A stretch of DNA of 64,000 bases from CAXMQZ01 sp963719055 (GCA_963719055.1 CAVRAU010000022.1:62001-126000); one strand, 5' to 3'. Numbered from the stretch's first letter, positions 56,368 to 64,000 are shown. Program-made: numbers and translations. Notes: a model not told the origin generated them from the sequence alone.

Positions 56368-57387
56368 CTAAAACCGAGAGGTCTGTCGTTCTCGCGCGGG
56401 CAGGATCTCCAAACAGGTCGTCCACCAGCCGCTGAGGATGGTTTCCACAAACTCCTCGGGGAGACTTTCTTGGCGCATCTCGGCGGCGAGGGACTGATGG
56501 TCGTATCGCAAGGGAACGAGTTCTACTGACAGTCCCCCGCCGGTACCTTCCTCCAACAGCGCGTACCAGACATTCGTTTCGCCGTCGTTGGCGGGCCGGC
56601 CGATGACACCCACATTCACGACATCACGACCAGAGGGCAAGCGGCGATGCCATTGGAGTCCGGTATGTGTACAAAGCAGCCCTTCGCAGCGCTCCTGATC
56701 GAGGAGAACCTCGAGAAAGGCGTCGGGTGTAGTGGAGCTGAAGAGGAACTCGTTGATGCGCCGAGGCGAGCCGTGAATCAGCAAGAGCTCCTGGTTACCG
56801 ATCCGGACCCGTCGCCGGAGAGGTAGTCGACCCATCCACCTCTTGAAGTCGTCGGCACAGCGCTCCGCGGTGTAAGAGTAGGAGAGCTTGGCAAAATGAT
56901 TGTCCCTGGGATCCGTGTAGCCGCAGTTGCAGTCCTCGCGGCCACCGGCCAGCGATTCTTCATAGTTGCCCTGGATGACGAGCACGTCGCCTTGCTCGAG
57001 GAGCGGTCGGATCTTCTCCGGGTGAGGGCCGAACCCGCCCAGGTCACCCAGACAGTAGATGGCGTGCACTCTGCGCTCCCTGGCATCGCCGAGAAGCGCA
57101 GCCAGAGCCAGGTGGTTGCTGTAGACCCCCCCAAAGACAGCGATCCGACCGTGGGGCCCCTCCACAGGCACTTCATCAGGGGTCTTCTGGAGGAAGCTCT
57201 CGATCTCGGTCAGGCGATCGCTCTCCGAGAGCTCTCGCCCCACACCAGCCGAAGCAAGTCGAAATTCGTCCAACGGGACGAGCTTGTCACCCCATGTGGC
57301 GAGGCCCCGATGGGAGGTGAGCTGGGAGTCGACCTTGGACTCGCGAATCTTTTTTGGGTCTCGACCAGTCATCTTCTTCCTGTTCAA
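56368..57387 (-). CDS. Metallophosphoesterase-like protein with altered first metal motif
   Basis: A 339-residue protein with calcineurin-like blocks: IAVFGGVYSNHLALAALLG (normally DxH, here GxY), YCLGDLGGFGPHP (GD), VIQGNYEES (GN, Tyr for His), LLIHGSPRRINEFLF (GH type) and LLCTHTGLQWHRRLPSGRD (GHTH-like). Changes at motifs I and III suggest altered metal binding. A cysteine cluster EDCNCGYTDP lies near residue 150. The ATG overlaps the radical SAM stop by 4 bases, so translation is coupled. Role in the operon is unknown. Confidence 0.75.
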   Translation of the reverse strand: MNRKKMTGRDPKKIRESKVDSQLTSHRGLATWGDKLVPLDEFRLASAGVGRELSESDRLTEIESFLQKTPDEVPVEGPHGRIAVFGGVYSNHLALAALLGDARERRVHAIYCLGDLGGFGPHPEKIRPLLEQGDVLVIQGNYEESLAGGREDCNCGYTDPRDNHFAKLSYSYTAERCADDFKRWMGRLPLRRRVRIGNQELLLIHGSPRRINEFLFSSTTPDAFLEVLLDQERCEGLLCTHTGLQWHRRLPSGRDVVNVGVIGRPANDGETNVWYALLEEGTGGGLSVELVPLRYDHQSLAAEMRQESLPEEFVETILSGWWTTCLEILPARERQTSRF

Positions 57388-58283
57388 GTCCTACAGGAAA
57401 CACCATAGACATGACAGGTCCAACAAGCCGAATGGTCGAGGGGAAAAGAATCGAGGGTGTCCGCGAGCTTCGAACCCATTCGCCCTTCGGGCTCGTTGAC
57501 GAGAATAGGACACACCCAGACTCCTTGATCGGTGACCATGCGACACGAAGTGCACTGCAGGTGGTCCAACCCTTCTTCAGCCACGTCACCCGCACGTAGC
57601 CTTTGCCAGGTCTGGTAGGCGCCGCCCCGCTCGGCCTCGGCGCCGATCTGAAAGACCGGCAAGATCTTGAGCCGCGGCTTGGAGATGCCCAACTCGTTCA
57701 GCAACTCGAAGAAGCGTTGCTTGCCCGTTACCGAGCCGTTCTCGTCGTGGACCTCCGTCACCGTGATGACGGGATTCAGCCCCGACGCCGCGAGGTTCGA
57801 AATGCCTACCAGGATGCGCTCAAAGGTTCCTTTGCCACGGATCGGATCATTGGTTTCGGCGTTGAAGCCGTCCATGGACACCCGGAAGTCCAGGGAGTAG
57901 GGAGAGGATCTGCCAAGTCTCTCGAGACGCGTGCAACGCTGCTCGTCGAGAAGTAGACCGTTGGTCAGCACCGTGGCCGGACCGTGCCGCAGGGTCTTCT
58001 CCAGAATGCTCTCCATCTCGGGATTGAGAAAAGGTTCTCCGCCGGTGAAGTAGTACTCCTTGACCCCCAGCGAAGCGCCTTCCTCGAGGTAGGGACGAAT
58101 TTCGGCCAGCGACATCATCTCGTGGGTGTGGTTGGTGGGAGAGCACGAGACAAAGCAGTGTGTGCAGGCAAGATTGCATAGGGTACCCCCGACCTGGAAC
58201 CAGAGTGTGTCCAGTGACGTGAGCTGTGCCCGGGGGCCGTGGGGCTCCCGGGTACTTCTTGAAGCCGGGGTGGATACGGTCAT
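57384..58283 (-). CDS. Radical SAM protein with C-terminal cysteine cluster (SPASM/twitch-like)
   Basis: A 299-residue enzyme. The 4Fe-4S-SAM motif is LCNLACTHCFVSC (Cys 36, 40, 43), followed by TGGEPFLNPEME (GGEP at 81-84) and RVSMDGFNAE. Six C-terminal cysteines (CTSC at 244/247, C258, CWTC at 287/290, C297) are arranged for an auxiliary Fe-S cluster, as in peptide-modifying radical SAM enzymes. ATG 58283 lies 7 bases after the stop of a 44-residue Cys-tailed peptide. Peptide maturation is therefore the favoured, unproven, role. Confidence 0.85.
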   Translation of the reverse strand: MTVSTPASRSTREPHGPRAQLTSLDTLWFQVGGTLCNLACTHCFVSCSPTNHTHEMMSLAEIRPYLEEGASLGVKEYYFTGGEPFLNPEMESILEKTLRHGPATVLTNGLLLDEQRCTRLERLGRSSPYSLDFRVSMDGFNAETNDPIRGKGTFERILVGISNLAASGLNPVITVTEVHDENGSVTGKQRFFELLNELGISKPRLKILPVFQIGAEAERGGAYQTWQRLRAGDVAEEGLDHLQCTSCRMVTDQGVWVCPILVNEPEGRMGSKLADTLDSFPLDHSACWTCHVYGVSCRT

Positions 58284-58290
58284 CAGTCGA

Positions 58291-58425
58291 CTAGCAGCAG
58301 CCCTCGGGTCCGCAGTATTCGACGACGTCGGCCTGATCCAGGGGGATCTGTTCGCGGGGCTCGACAATCTCGAACAGGTCCCGGTAGCGCTCTTTGACGA
58401 GTTGTTCGATACTGGCGACGGTCAT
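58291..58425 (-). CDS. Small peptide ending CGPEGCC, candidate radical SAM substrate
   Basis: A 44-residue frame: MTVASIEQLVKERYRDLFEI, then VEPREQIPLDQADVVEYCGP and EGCC. The first 36 residues form an amphipathic, charged leader-like helix without cysteine; all three cysteines lie in the last seven residues. An AAGGAG site is 13 bases upstream of the ATG. It is the first gene of the operon and stops 7 bases before the radical SAM start. Size, leader/core split and position fit a RiPP precursor. I do not recognise the family, so function is inferred from context only. Confidence 0.65.
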   Translation of the reverse strand: MTVASIEQLVKERYRDLFEIVEPREQIPLDQADVVEYCGPEGCC

Positions 58426-58596
58426 GATCGGAACGGATCTCCTTGAAGGATGTTTGTCTGCCGCGGGTCTTGGTAGCCGACTCGTCCGAGTAGCAAGCCC
58501 CACCAGCGGTATACGCTTGGGGCACGTGATCGGTTCGCTCGTTCTACCATGGATCGACCATGAACTGAATCATGGCGAGTTCGTAGGTACTCAATC
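58426..58596. promoter_or_regulatory. Shared divergent promoter region between peptide operon and type III PKS operon
   Basis: This 171-base gap must carry the promoters of both operons. It contains an inverted repeat CCATG/CATGG around GATCGA at about 58549-58562 and a CACGTG at 58525. On the minus strand TTCAGT and TAGAAC are 17 bases apart, a weak match. No strong consensus promoter is visible on either strand. Confidence 0.4.
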
Positions 58597-59649
58597 ATGA
58601 GGATTGCATCCGTCGGCAAGGCGTTTCCATCCAACTACTACGACCAGGAAGAGCTTCTCGAGGCTTTGGGGCGCGTGTGGTCGAAACGATTCTTCAACCA
58701 GGATCGGCTCGAGTCGCTGCACCGCAATGTTCTTGTCGGCGGCCGGCACCTGGCCTTGCCCCTGGAGGAGTACGAGCAGAGGGTGACCTCGTGGGGCGCG
58801 GCGAACGACGCTTGGATCGAGGTGTCCCAGGAGATCGGGGCCGCGGCGATCCGCGACGCGATGGACAAGGCGAGCCTACCCCTGGAGGAGATCGGGTGCT
58901 TGATCTTCGTGTCGGTGACGGGGGTGGCAACCCCCTCGATCGATGCGCGACTGATGAATCGGCTTGAACTGCCGTCGGGAGTCCGCCGGGTGCCGATTTT
59001 CGGACTGGGGTGCGTCGCCGGTGCCGCCGGGATCTCGCGAGCCGCCGACTACGTCAAGGCCTATCCCGACCAGGTTGCGGTACTGCTGTCTGTCGAGTTG
59101 TGCTCTTTGACGCTGCAGCTGCAGGACCTTTCGATTGCCAATCTCATCTCTTCAGGACTCTTTGGCGATGGTGCGGCCGCGGCGGTCATGGTTGGCGAAG
59201 AGCGGACTTCCACAGGTCCGCGAGTGCTTGCCTCGCGATCCATCTTCTACCGCGACACCGAGCGGGTCATGGGTTGGGACATCTCGGAGAAGGGTTTCCA
59301 AGTGGTCTTATCGGCCGCGGTTCCCGAAGTCGTACGCGACCACCTGCGCCCCGATGTCGATCAGTTTCTCGCTGACCAGGGACTGACGCGTCGAGACATC
59401 TCGTCTTGGGTGGCTCACCCCGGAGGCCCGAAAGTTCTCGAAGCCATGGAAGAGGCACTGGAGGTGCCCCGTGAAGCCCTGGGTGTCACCTGGCAGAGCT
59501 TGCGGGAGATTGGCAACCTGTCGTCGGCCTCCGTCTTGATGGTGCTGGAGGAGACCATGGCCCATCACCGACCCAAAGCGGGGAGCTTGGGGCTACTGTT
59601 GGCGCTGGGCCCGGGTTTCTGCTCTGAACTGGTGTTGTTGGAATGGTAG
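58597..59649 (+). CDS. Type III polyketide synthase
   Basis: A 350-residue chalcone-synthase-fold enzyme. The catalytic cysteine lies in FGLGCVAGAAGI (C139), the histidine in WVAHPGGPKVLEA (H274) and the asparagine in REIGNLSSASV (N307). LFGDGAAAAVMVG is conserved. Bacterial enzymes of this branch extend long fatty acyl starters to alkylresorcinols or alkylpyrones. Neighbouring methyltransferase, ACP, acyl-AMP ligase and FAD oxygenase support a phenolic-lipid pathway like Streptomyces srsABC. It overlaps the methyltransferase by 7 bases. Confidence 0.92.
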   Translation: MRIASVGKAFPSNYYDQEELLEALGRVWSKRFFNQDRLESLHRNVLVGGRHLALPLEEYEQRVTSWGAANDAWIEVSQEIGAAAIRDAMDKASLPLEEIGCLIFVSVTGVATPSIDARLMNRLELPSGVRRVPIFGLGCVAGAAGISRAADYVKAYPDQVAVLLSVELCSLTLQLQDLSIANLISSGLFGDGAAAAVMVGEERTSTGPRVLASRSIFYRDTERVMGWDISEKGFQVVLSAAVPEVVRDHLRPDVDQFLADQGLTRRDISSWVAHPGGPKVLEAMEEALEVPREALGVTWQSLREIGNLSSASVLMVLEETMAHHRPKAGSLGLLLALGPGFCSELVLLEW

Positions 59650-60215
59650 ATACCCGTTGGCTCTACACCGGTCTGCTGGCGTTGATGGTCGTCGAGCGTC
59701 TGGTGGAGTTGAGGATTTCGCGTCGCCATCAGCGCTGGCTGGTGGACCACGGCGCCATTGAAGTGGGTCAGGAGCACTACCCGTGGATGGTCTTACAGCA
59801 CGGTCTGTTTCTTGCCAGCTGCCTGATCGAAGTGTGGTGGTTGGATCGCCCGTTTTACCGGACCCTTGCCATCGCCATGCTTGTCGCCCTGACGGTGTCC
59901 ATGGCCCTGCGCTACTGGGTCATCGCGACACTGGGTCGCCGCTGGACGACGCGGGTGTTTTGTCTGCCGGGAGAACCGATCATCACCACGGGGCCGTTTC
60001 GCTACCTTCGGCACCCGAACTACCTGGCCGTAGTCATCGAGATCTTCGCCTTGCCCATGGTGCACACTGCCTGGATGACCGCGGTCGTCTTCAGTCTGGC
60101 CAACGGGATCTTGCTCGCCCAACGAGTCCGAGTCGAGGACGAGGGTTTGCGTCTCTACAACGACCCCGATGCTCAGCTCCGGCGGGCTCGGTCAGATAGG
60201 GTGACCGAGACATGA
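59643..60215 (+). CDS. Isoprenylcysteine carboxyl methyltransferase-like membrane methyltransferase (SrsB-like)
   Basis: A 190-residue protein with about five membrane helices and the ICMT signature GPFRYLRHPNYLAVVIEIFA near residue 120, which forms the SAM-binding site, with RVRVEDEGLRLYND at the end. In type III PKS operons such enzymes O-methylate alkylresorcinol hydroxyls (SrsB) rather than prenylcysteine; that assignment follows from context. Overlaps both neighbours (7 bases with the PKS, 4 bases with the ACP), so the operon is translationally coupled. Confidence 0.85.
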   Translation: MVDTRWLYTGLLALMVVERLVELRISRRHQRWLVDHGAIEVGQEHYPWMVLQHGLFLASCLIEVWWLDRPFYRTLAIAMLVALTVSMALRYWVIATLGRRWTTRVFCLPGEPIITTGPFRYLRHPNYLAVVIEIFALPMVHTAWMTAVVFSLANGILLAQRVRVEDEGLRLYNDPDAQLRRARSDRVTET

Positions 60216-60478
60216 CACCGGAGGAGATTCTGCGCGGCATCGAAGCGGTGGCACGGGAACACCTGGATCGACTCGAGCAGCTCGAGCCGGGCATGGATCT
60301 CGTCGAGGACCTGGAGCTCGACTCGCTTCTGCTACTGACCCTGGCAGTCGAGGTGGAGAACAGGTTCCGTATCTGTCTCGACCAGGAAGACGAGGCGTCG
60401 ATCCGCACGGTGGGCGATCTGATGGGTGTCGTGCACCGCAAGATCACTGAAAGAGAGGACGAGAAATCCCTCCCGTGA
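60212..60478 (+). CDS. Acyl carrier protein
   Basis: An 88-residue ACP. The phosphopantetheine serine is in LVEDLELDSLLLLTLAVEVE (S38), with helix I (EEILRGIEAVAREHL) and helix III (EASIRTVGDLMGVV) around it. Unlike housekeeping ACP it has ELDSL rather than GADSL, typical of ACPs dedicated to secondary pathways. It sits directly before a fatty acyl-AMP ligase that probably loads it, supplying the starter for the type III PKS. Confidence 0.9.
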   Translation: MTPEEILRGIEAVAREHLDRLEQLEPGMDLVEDLELDSLLLLTLAVEVENRFRICLDQEDEASIRTVGDLMGVVHRKITEREDEKSLP

Positions 60479-60479
60479 C

Positions 60480-62204
60480 ATGAAGACCCTGAATGAAGCG
60501 CTGGATCGCGCCGCCGGCTTTGCGGATTGTGGGTTGCGGATCCTCGACCGGCGAGAGCGACAGACCTGGCTGGATTGGGCCGAAATCCGTCGGCGCTCGA
60601 CGATCGTGGCGGGAGGCCTACGCGCCCAGGGTATCGGCAGGGGTGAGATCGTCGGTCTGTTCTATCTCACGGGCGAGGAATTCTTTGCAGCGTTCTTTGG
60701 AGTGTTGATGGCGGGTGCCGTGCCGGCGCCCCTCTATCCGCCTGTACGCCTGGGCCGACTGGCCGAATATCAGGTGCACACGTCGCGCATGCTGCAGGCA
60801 GCAGGTGTCCGCAACGCTTTGATTGATGGAAGACTGAGGAGGGTCCTGGGATTGGCCTTGAGCCAGGCGGGATGCCGGGGCTACACGCAGGCCGAGCTGC
60901 CCAAGAGGTCGGAAGTCGCTGCAACGGTGGCGCCCGACGAGCTCGGACTGGTCCAGTTCTCATCGGGTACGACCAGGGATCCCAAGCCGGTCGCCCTGAC
61001 CCATCAGGCGTTGATGGCTCAGACGAGGACCCTCAACGGCTTTTGGCCGGACACGGAGCAGCGGCGACACTCCGGGGTTTCCTGGCTACCTCTCTACCAC
61101 GACATGGGTTTGATCGGTTGTGTGTTCACGGTCCTCGAGCGACCCTCGACCCTGACCTTGATACCACCAGAGCTATTCGTCGCTCGCCCGGTGGTCTGGC
61201 TCCGGGCGCTCTCCAAATTCCGGGCAACGGTCTCCCCGGCACCGAATTTCGCCTTCAGTCTGTGTGTGGAGAAGGTTCGTGACGCCGACCTGCAGGACTT
61301 GGATCTCAGTGAGTGGCGGGCGGCCCTGTGCGGGGCGGAAGCCGTGGTGCCTGCCGTTCTGCGACGCTTCGCCGACCGCTTCGCCGGTTGTGGCTTCCGG
61401 CCGGAGGCTCTGACACCGGTCTATGGCTTGTCGGAGGCAGCCCTGGCCGTGACCATCTCCGATCTCGGCGAACCGTTCACGACGCGTTCGATGTCGCGAC
61501 AGCAGAGCGGCAACGCGCCGAGCCATGAGCGCGAGCTGGTATCGGTGGGTCGACCGCTTCCCGGGTTCGAGATCCAGGTGAGAGACGAGCTCGGCGCGAT
61601 GTTGGTAGACGAAGAAGAGGGTCGCATCTGGATTCGAGGGCCCTCCCTGATGAAGGGGTATCTGAATCAACCACAAGCGACCGCAGCGGTGCTCAGAGAC
61701 GGCTGGCTCGACACGGGCGACCGCGGGTTTCTGTACGACGGCGAGCTCTATGTGTCGGGCCGCGCCAAGGATGTGTTGATCGTGCGGGGTGCCAACCACG
61801 CACCCGAAGAGATCGAAGCCATGGTGACCGAGCTGGAGTCGGTGCGCACTGGCTGCGCTGCGGCCGTGGGATATCTCCCAGAAGACGCCGATAGAGAACA
61901 GGTTTGGCTGTTCGTGGAACGCAACCGCGACCTGAGCGATCGAGAACGCGAGGCGGTGATCGCAGCCTGCAAGCACCGGGTGCTGGCCCACATCGGGATT
62001 GCGGTGGATAGGGTCGAAGTATTGGACCCTGGAATCCTGCCCCGCACCTCCTCGGGCAAGATCCGTCGGCAGCGAGCGCTCGAGCTCTTCCTGGCTGGCG
62101 AGTGGCCCCCTTCGGATGCCGCCAACTCCTCGAGCAACGTGAAGAAGAAGGGTCTGGAAACCGGGGCGCAGTCTCGCGTGAACAGAGAGCCGGATGCTAG
62201 CTGA
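60480..62204 (+). CDS. Fatty acyl-AMP ligase
   Basis: A 574-residue ANL-superfamily enzyme. Motifs: APLYPPVRLGRLAEYQVHTS, the P-loop LGLVQFSSGTTRDPKPVALT, SWLPLYHDMGLIGCVF, ALTPVYGLSEAALAVTISDL, GWLDTGDRGFLYDGELYVSG and RTSSGKIRRQRALELFL with the catalytic lysine. The YHDMGLIG and VYGLSE forms are typical of FAALs, which load acyl groups onto ACPs instead of CoA. The start at 60480 follows the ACP stop by 1 base. The C-terminus overlaps the oxygenase gene by 11 bases. Confidence 0.92.
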   Translation: MKTLNEALDRAAGFADCGLRILDRRERQTWLDWAEIRRRSTIVAGGLRAQGIGRGEIVGLFYLTGEEFFAAFFGVLMAGAVPAPLYPPVRLGRLAEYQVHTSRMLQAAGVRNALIDGRLRRVLGLALSQAGCRGYTQAELPKRSEVAATVAPDELGLVQFSSGTTRDPKPVALTHQALMAQTRTLNGFWPDTEQRRHSGVSWLPLYHDMGLIGCVFTVLERPSTLTLIPPELFVARPVVWLRALSKFRATVSPAPNFAFSLCVEKVRDADLQDLDLSEWRAALCGAEAVVPAVLRRFADRFAGCGFRPEALTPVYGLSEAALAVTISDLGEPFTTRSMSRQQSGNAPSHERELVSVGRPLPGFEIQVRDELGAMLVDEEEGRIWIRGPSLMKGYLNQPQATAAVLRDGWLDTGDRGFLYDGELYVSGRAKDVLIVRGANHAPEEIEAMVTELESVRTGCAAAVGYLPEDADREQVWLFVERNRDLSDREREAVIAACKHRVLAHIGIAVDRVEVLDPGILPRTSSGKIRRQRALELFLAGEWPPSDAANSSSNVKKKGLETGAQSRVNREPDAS

Positions 62205-63300
62205 AGCCGACGTGGTGATCGTCGGAGGCGGCCCCGCCGGGTTGGCGACGGCTCTCGAGCTTCGCCGCATGGGACACGATGTGCTGGTGGTGGATGGAGC
62301 CGAGCCTCCTATCGACAAGGCCTGTGGTGAGGGTCTGATGCCCGATGGGGCACAGGCTCTGCGGCGGCTGGGCGTTGAGATCGCCGACTCTCGAGTCGCA
62401 CCCATTCATGGCATTCGTTACCTCGATGGAGAGGAACGGGCCGAGGCCAGGTTTCCCGGTGAGCCCGGGTTGGGTATCCGACGTACCGTGTTGCATCAAG
62501 CGTTGGTTGACCGCGCAGTAGCGACGGGGGTGCGAGCACTCTGGGGAGTTGTCGTGCGTGGTCTCGGAGATCAGGGTCTGCAGACCGACAAGGGGCACCT
62601 GCGGGCCAACTGGATCGTCGGTGCCGACGGTCTGCACTCCAGGGTCCGACAGTGGGCGGGTCTGGACACCCGTCGAGCTCGCTTCCATCGCCATGGAGTC
62701 AGACGCCACTACGCCATCGAGCCGTGGACCGACCTGGTGGAGGTCTATTGGGCCGACAGGTGTGAGGCGTATGTGACACCCGTTTCCTCAGAAGAGGTCG
62801 GGATCGCCTTCCTGTGGAGCGAGCAGAAGGCGGACTTCGACTCCCTTCTGACCCGTTTTCCAGCTCTCGAGAATCGTCTACGAGGAGCCGTTTCTGTCTC
62901 CAGGGATCGCGGCGCGGCCCAACTCGAGCAGAGAACCCGAGCGGTTCGACGCGGCGCAGTTGCCCTGGTCGGTGATGCTGCCGGTTATCGAGACGCCATC
63001 ACCGGTGAAGGAATGTCTCTGGCCTTTCATCAGGCCAGAGCCCTGGCAGAAGCGATCGGCGCCGGGAACTTGTCCGGGTATGAGCGCCGGAACCGTCAAT
63101 TGACCTCTTTCCCTTTCGTTTTGATCAGATTGCTGGTGGAGGTCGAGCGGCGGCCGTGGCTGCGTCGTCGTTTGATCCGCACCTTGGCCACCGAGCCCGC
63201 TCTTTTTGCCGACCTCCTGGCCATCCATACCCGTGAAGCGCCACCTCGCAGTGTCGGCCCGAAAGGGATTCTGCGGTTGGCCCGCGGTCTCCTGGGCTAG
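62194..63300 (+). CDS. FAD-dependent monooxygenase/geranylgeranyl-reductase-type flavoprotein (SrsC-like)
   Basis: A 368-residue group A flavoprotein. The FAD motif is DVVIVGGGPAGLATALELRR, the DG motif is NWIVGADGLHSRVRQWAGL, and the GD motif is GAVALVGDAAGYRDAITGEG followed by MSLAFHQA. In alkylresorcinol operons the SrsC enzyme hydroxylates the methylated resorcinol to a hydroquinone or quinone. Here the same position and fold suggest that role; a reductase role cannot be excluded. Last gene of the coupled operon. Confidence 0.85.
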   Translation: MLAEADVVIVGGGPAGLATALELRRMGHDVLVVDGAEPPIDKACGEGLMPDGAQALRRLGVEIADSRVAPIHGIRYLDGEERAEARFPGEPGLGIRRTVLHQALVDRAVATGVRALWGVVVRGLGDQGLQTDKGHLRANWIVGADGLHSRVRQWAGLDTRRARFHRHGVRRHYAIEPWTDLVEVYWADRCEAYVTPVSSEEVGIAFLWSEQKADFDSLLTRFPALENRLRGAVSVSRDRGAAQLEQRTRAVRRGAVALVGDAAGYRDAITGEGMSLAFHQARALAEAIGAGNLSGYERRNRQLTSFPFVLIRLLVEVERRPWLRRRLIRTLATEPALFADLLAIHTREAPPRSVGPKGILRLARGLLG

Positions 63301-63312
63301 ACTCCACGGATC

Positions 63313-64000
63313 TTGGCCGACCCCAAATGCTCGATCCACGCCGATGTCGAGGCCACTTTTCGTTGCGAAGGCTGTCAGAAACTGCTGTGTCACGACTGTA
63401 TTGACGAAGGGCACCGGCTGTTGTTCTGCCGGCAGTGTGGCGAGCGGGCGATGCCGCTGGCGGTCGAGACACCCGCGGTAGCGACAGAGCTACGGCGAGC
63501 CACAAAGCGCGAAGCCACCTACAGCCTGCAGGACGCGCTGAGGTATCCATTCCGTGGGCTGGGCAGATTCGTCTACTGGGGTTATGTGTTGGTTCTGGCC
63601 ATCTTCATGTTTCTCGCCACGCTTCCTGGGCTGGGGTGCGCCGTGCTGCTGCTGCGGCTCTTGATCCTGCTGATGCTGCCCGGCCTGCTCTTTGCCATCG
63701 TGCGCACGACAGCGGACGGAGAGACCGAGCTGCCGGATTGGCCCGACTGGTTTGAAGGGGGACAGCGACTCTGGGAATGGTTCGGTACGGTTTTGGCTTT
63801 CCTGGTCTCGTTCGTTCCCCTCGTGGCCATCCTCTATCTTCTGGGGTGTGGTCCCGAGGGCCTGGGTGAGTTGCGGCTTCACTGTTCCGTGGCCGTGCTG
63901 TTGGGCTCCGTGGTGGGCGCGGCTCTATGGATCCCGGCGTTCGGAGCCGTAGCCGTGGAATGGAACCCTTGGGTGGCTCTGCGCATCGATCTTCATGTAC
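63313..64000 (+). CDS. B-box zinc-finger membrane protein, DUF4013-like (truncated by window edge)
   Basis: TTG 63313 opens a frame still open at the window end (229 codons visible). The N-terminus is a B-box-type zinc finger: CSIHADVEATFRCEGCQKLL and CHDCIDEGHRLLFCRQCGE. A linker and several membrane helices follow (YVLVLAIFMFLATLPGLGCA, LLILLMLPGLLFAIV, VLAFLVSFVPLVAILYLLG), with DWPDWFEGG between helices as in DUF4013 proteins. It lies 12 bases after the oxygenase and may belong to the same transcript. Function unknown. Confidence 0.78.
   Translation, partial: MADPKCSIHADVEATFRCEGCQKLLCHDCIDEGHRLLFCRQCGERAMPLAVETPAVATELRRATKREATYSLQDALRYPFRGLGRFVYWGYVLVLAIFMFLATLPGLGCAVLLLRLLILLMLPGLLFAIVRTTADGETELPDWPDWFEGGQRLWEWFGTVLAFLVSFVPLVAILYLLGCGPEGLGELRLHCSVAVLLGSVVGAALWIPAFGAVAVEWNPWVALRIDLHV

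Noticed and set aside
61173..62405. A 410-codon open frame antisense to the acyl-AMP ligase
   Set aside because: The sense gene has complete ANL motifs; the antisense product has none.

Overview
The window is a GC-rich, gene-dense bacterial chromosome segment that contains the replication origin. The gene order (rpmH-rnpA-yidD-yidC-jag, rsmG-parA-parB-bactofilin, tadA-ffs-dnaX-ybaB-recR, dnaA-dnaN-recF-gyrB-gyrA) marks it as chromosomal. RND efflux genes, a long YidC with a periplasmic domain and a double-domain SppA point to a diderm. A probable bacillithiol gene (bshC), a bactofilin, a DUF4136 protein and beta-propeller secreted proteins suggest Acidobacteriota or a close phylum. That taxonomic call is inference only.

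Layout. 0-3.3 kb: probable bshC, a methyltransferase, dusB, a class-IV aminotransferase and a small membrane protein. 3.4-3.8 kb: tmRNA and its terminator. 4-13 kb: a secreted beta-propeller protein and an RND efflux locus (adaptor plus two permeases, the second broken in frame). 13-21 kb: DUF4136 protein, SGNH protein, mtnA, a metB-like gene, cutA, pseudopilin, comEA and tandem signal peptidases. 21-25 kb: pyrF, pyrD and an alkaline-phosphatase-fold membrane protein that has lost its metal ligands. 25-32 kb: bactofilin-parB-parA-rsmG, parS-like sites, a LAGLIDADG-like mini-protein, jag-yidC-yidD-rnpA-rpmH and two tRNA-Ser genes. 32-41 kb: tadA, SRP RNA, dnaX, ybaB, recR, an aminotransferase, a P-loop protein, a cyclic-nucleotide-binding protein, mutY and sppA. 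41-50 kb: dnaA, a candidate oriC, dnaN, recF, gyrB and gyrA. 50-55 kb: CPBP protease, M20 peptidase, CYTH protein, sugar nucleotidyltransferase, HAD phosphatase and CBS protein.

55-63.3 kb is the most unusual part. A leftward four-gene operon encodes a 44-residue peptide ending CGPEGCC, a radical SAM protein with extra C-terminal cysteines, a metallophosphoesterase-like protein and a flavoprotein. About 170 bp away and divergent, a five-gene operon encodes a type III polyketide synthase, a membrane methyltransferase, an acyl carrier protein, a fatty acyl-AMP ligase and an FAD oxygenase. The second operon looks like a phenolic-lipid or alkylquinone pathway. The first looks like an undescribed peptide-modification system.

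Quality caveat: I find 14 frame breaks in nine genes, including gyrA. Every one is repaired by removing a single base, which points to uncorrected insertion errors in the assembly rather than gene decay.
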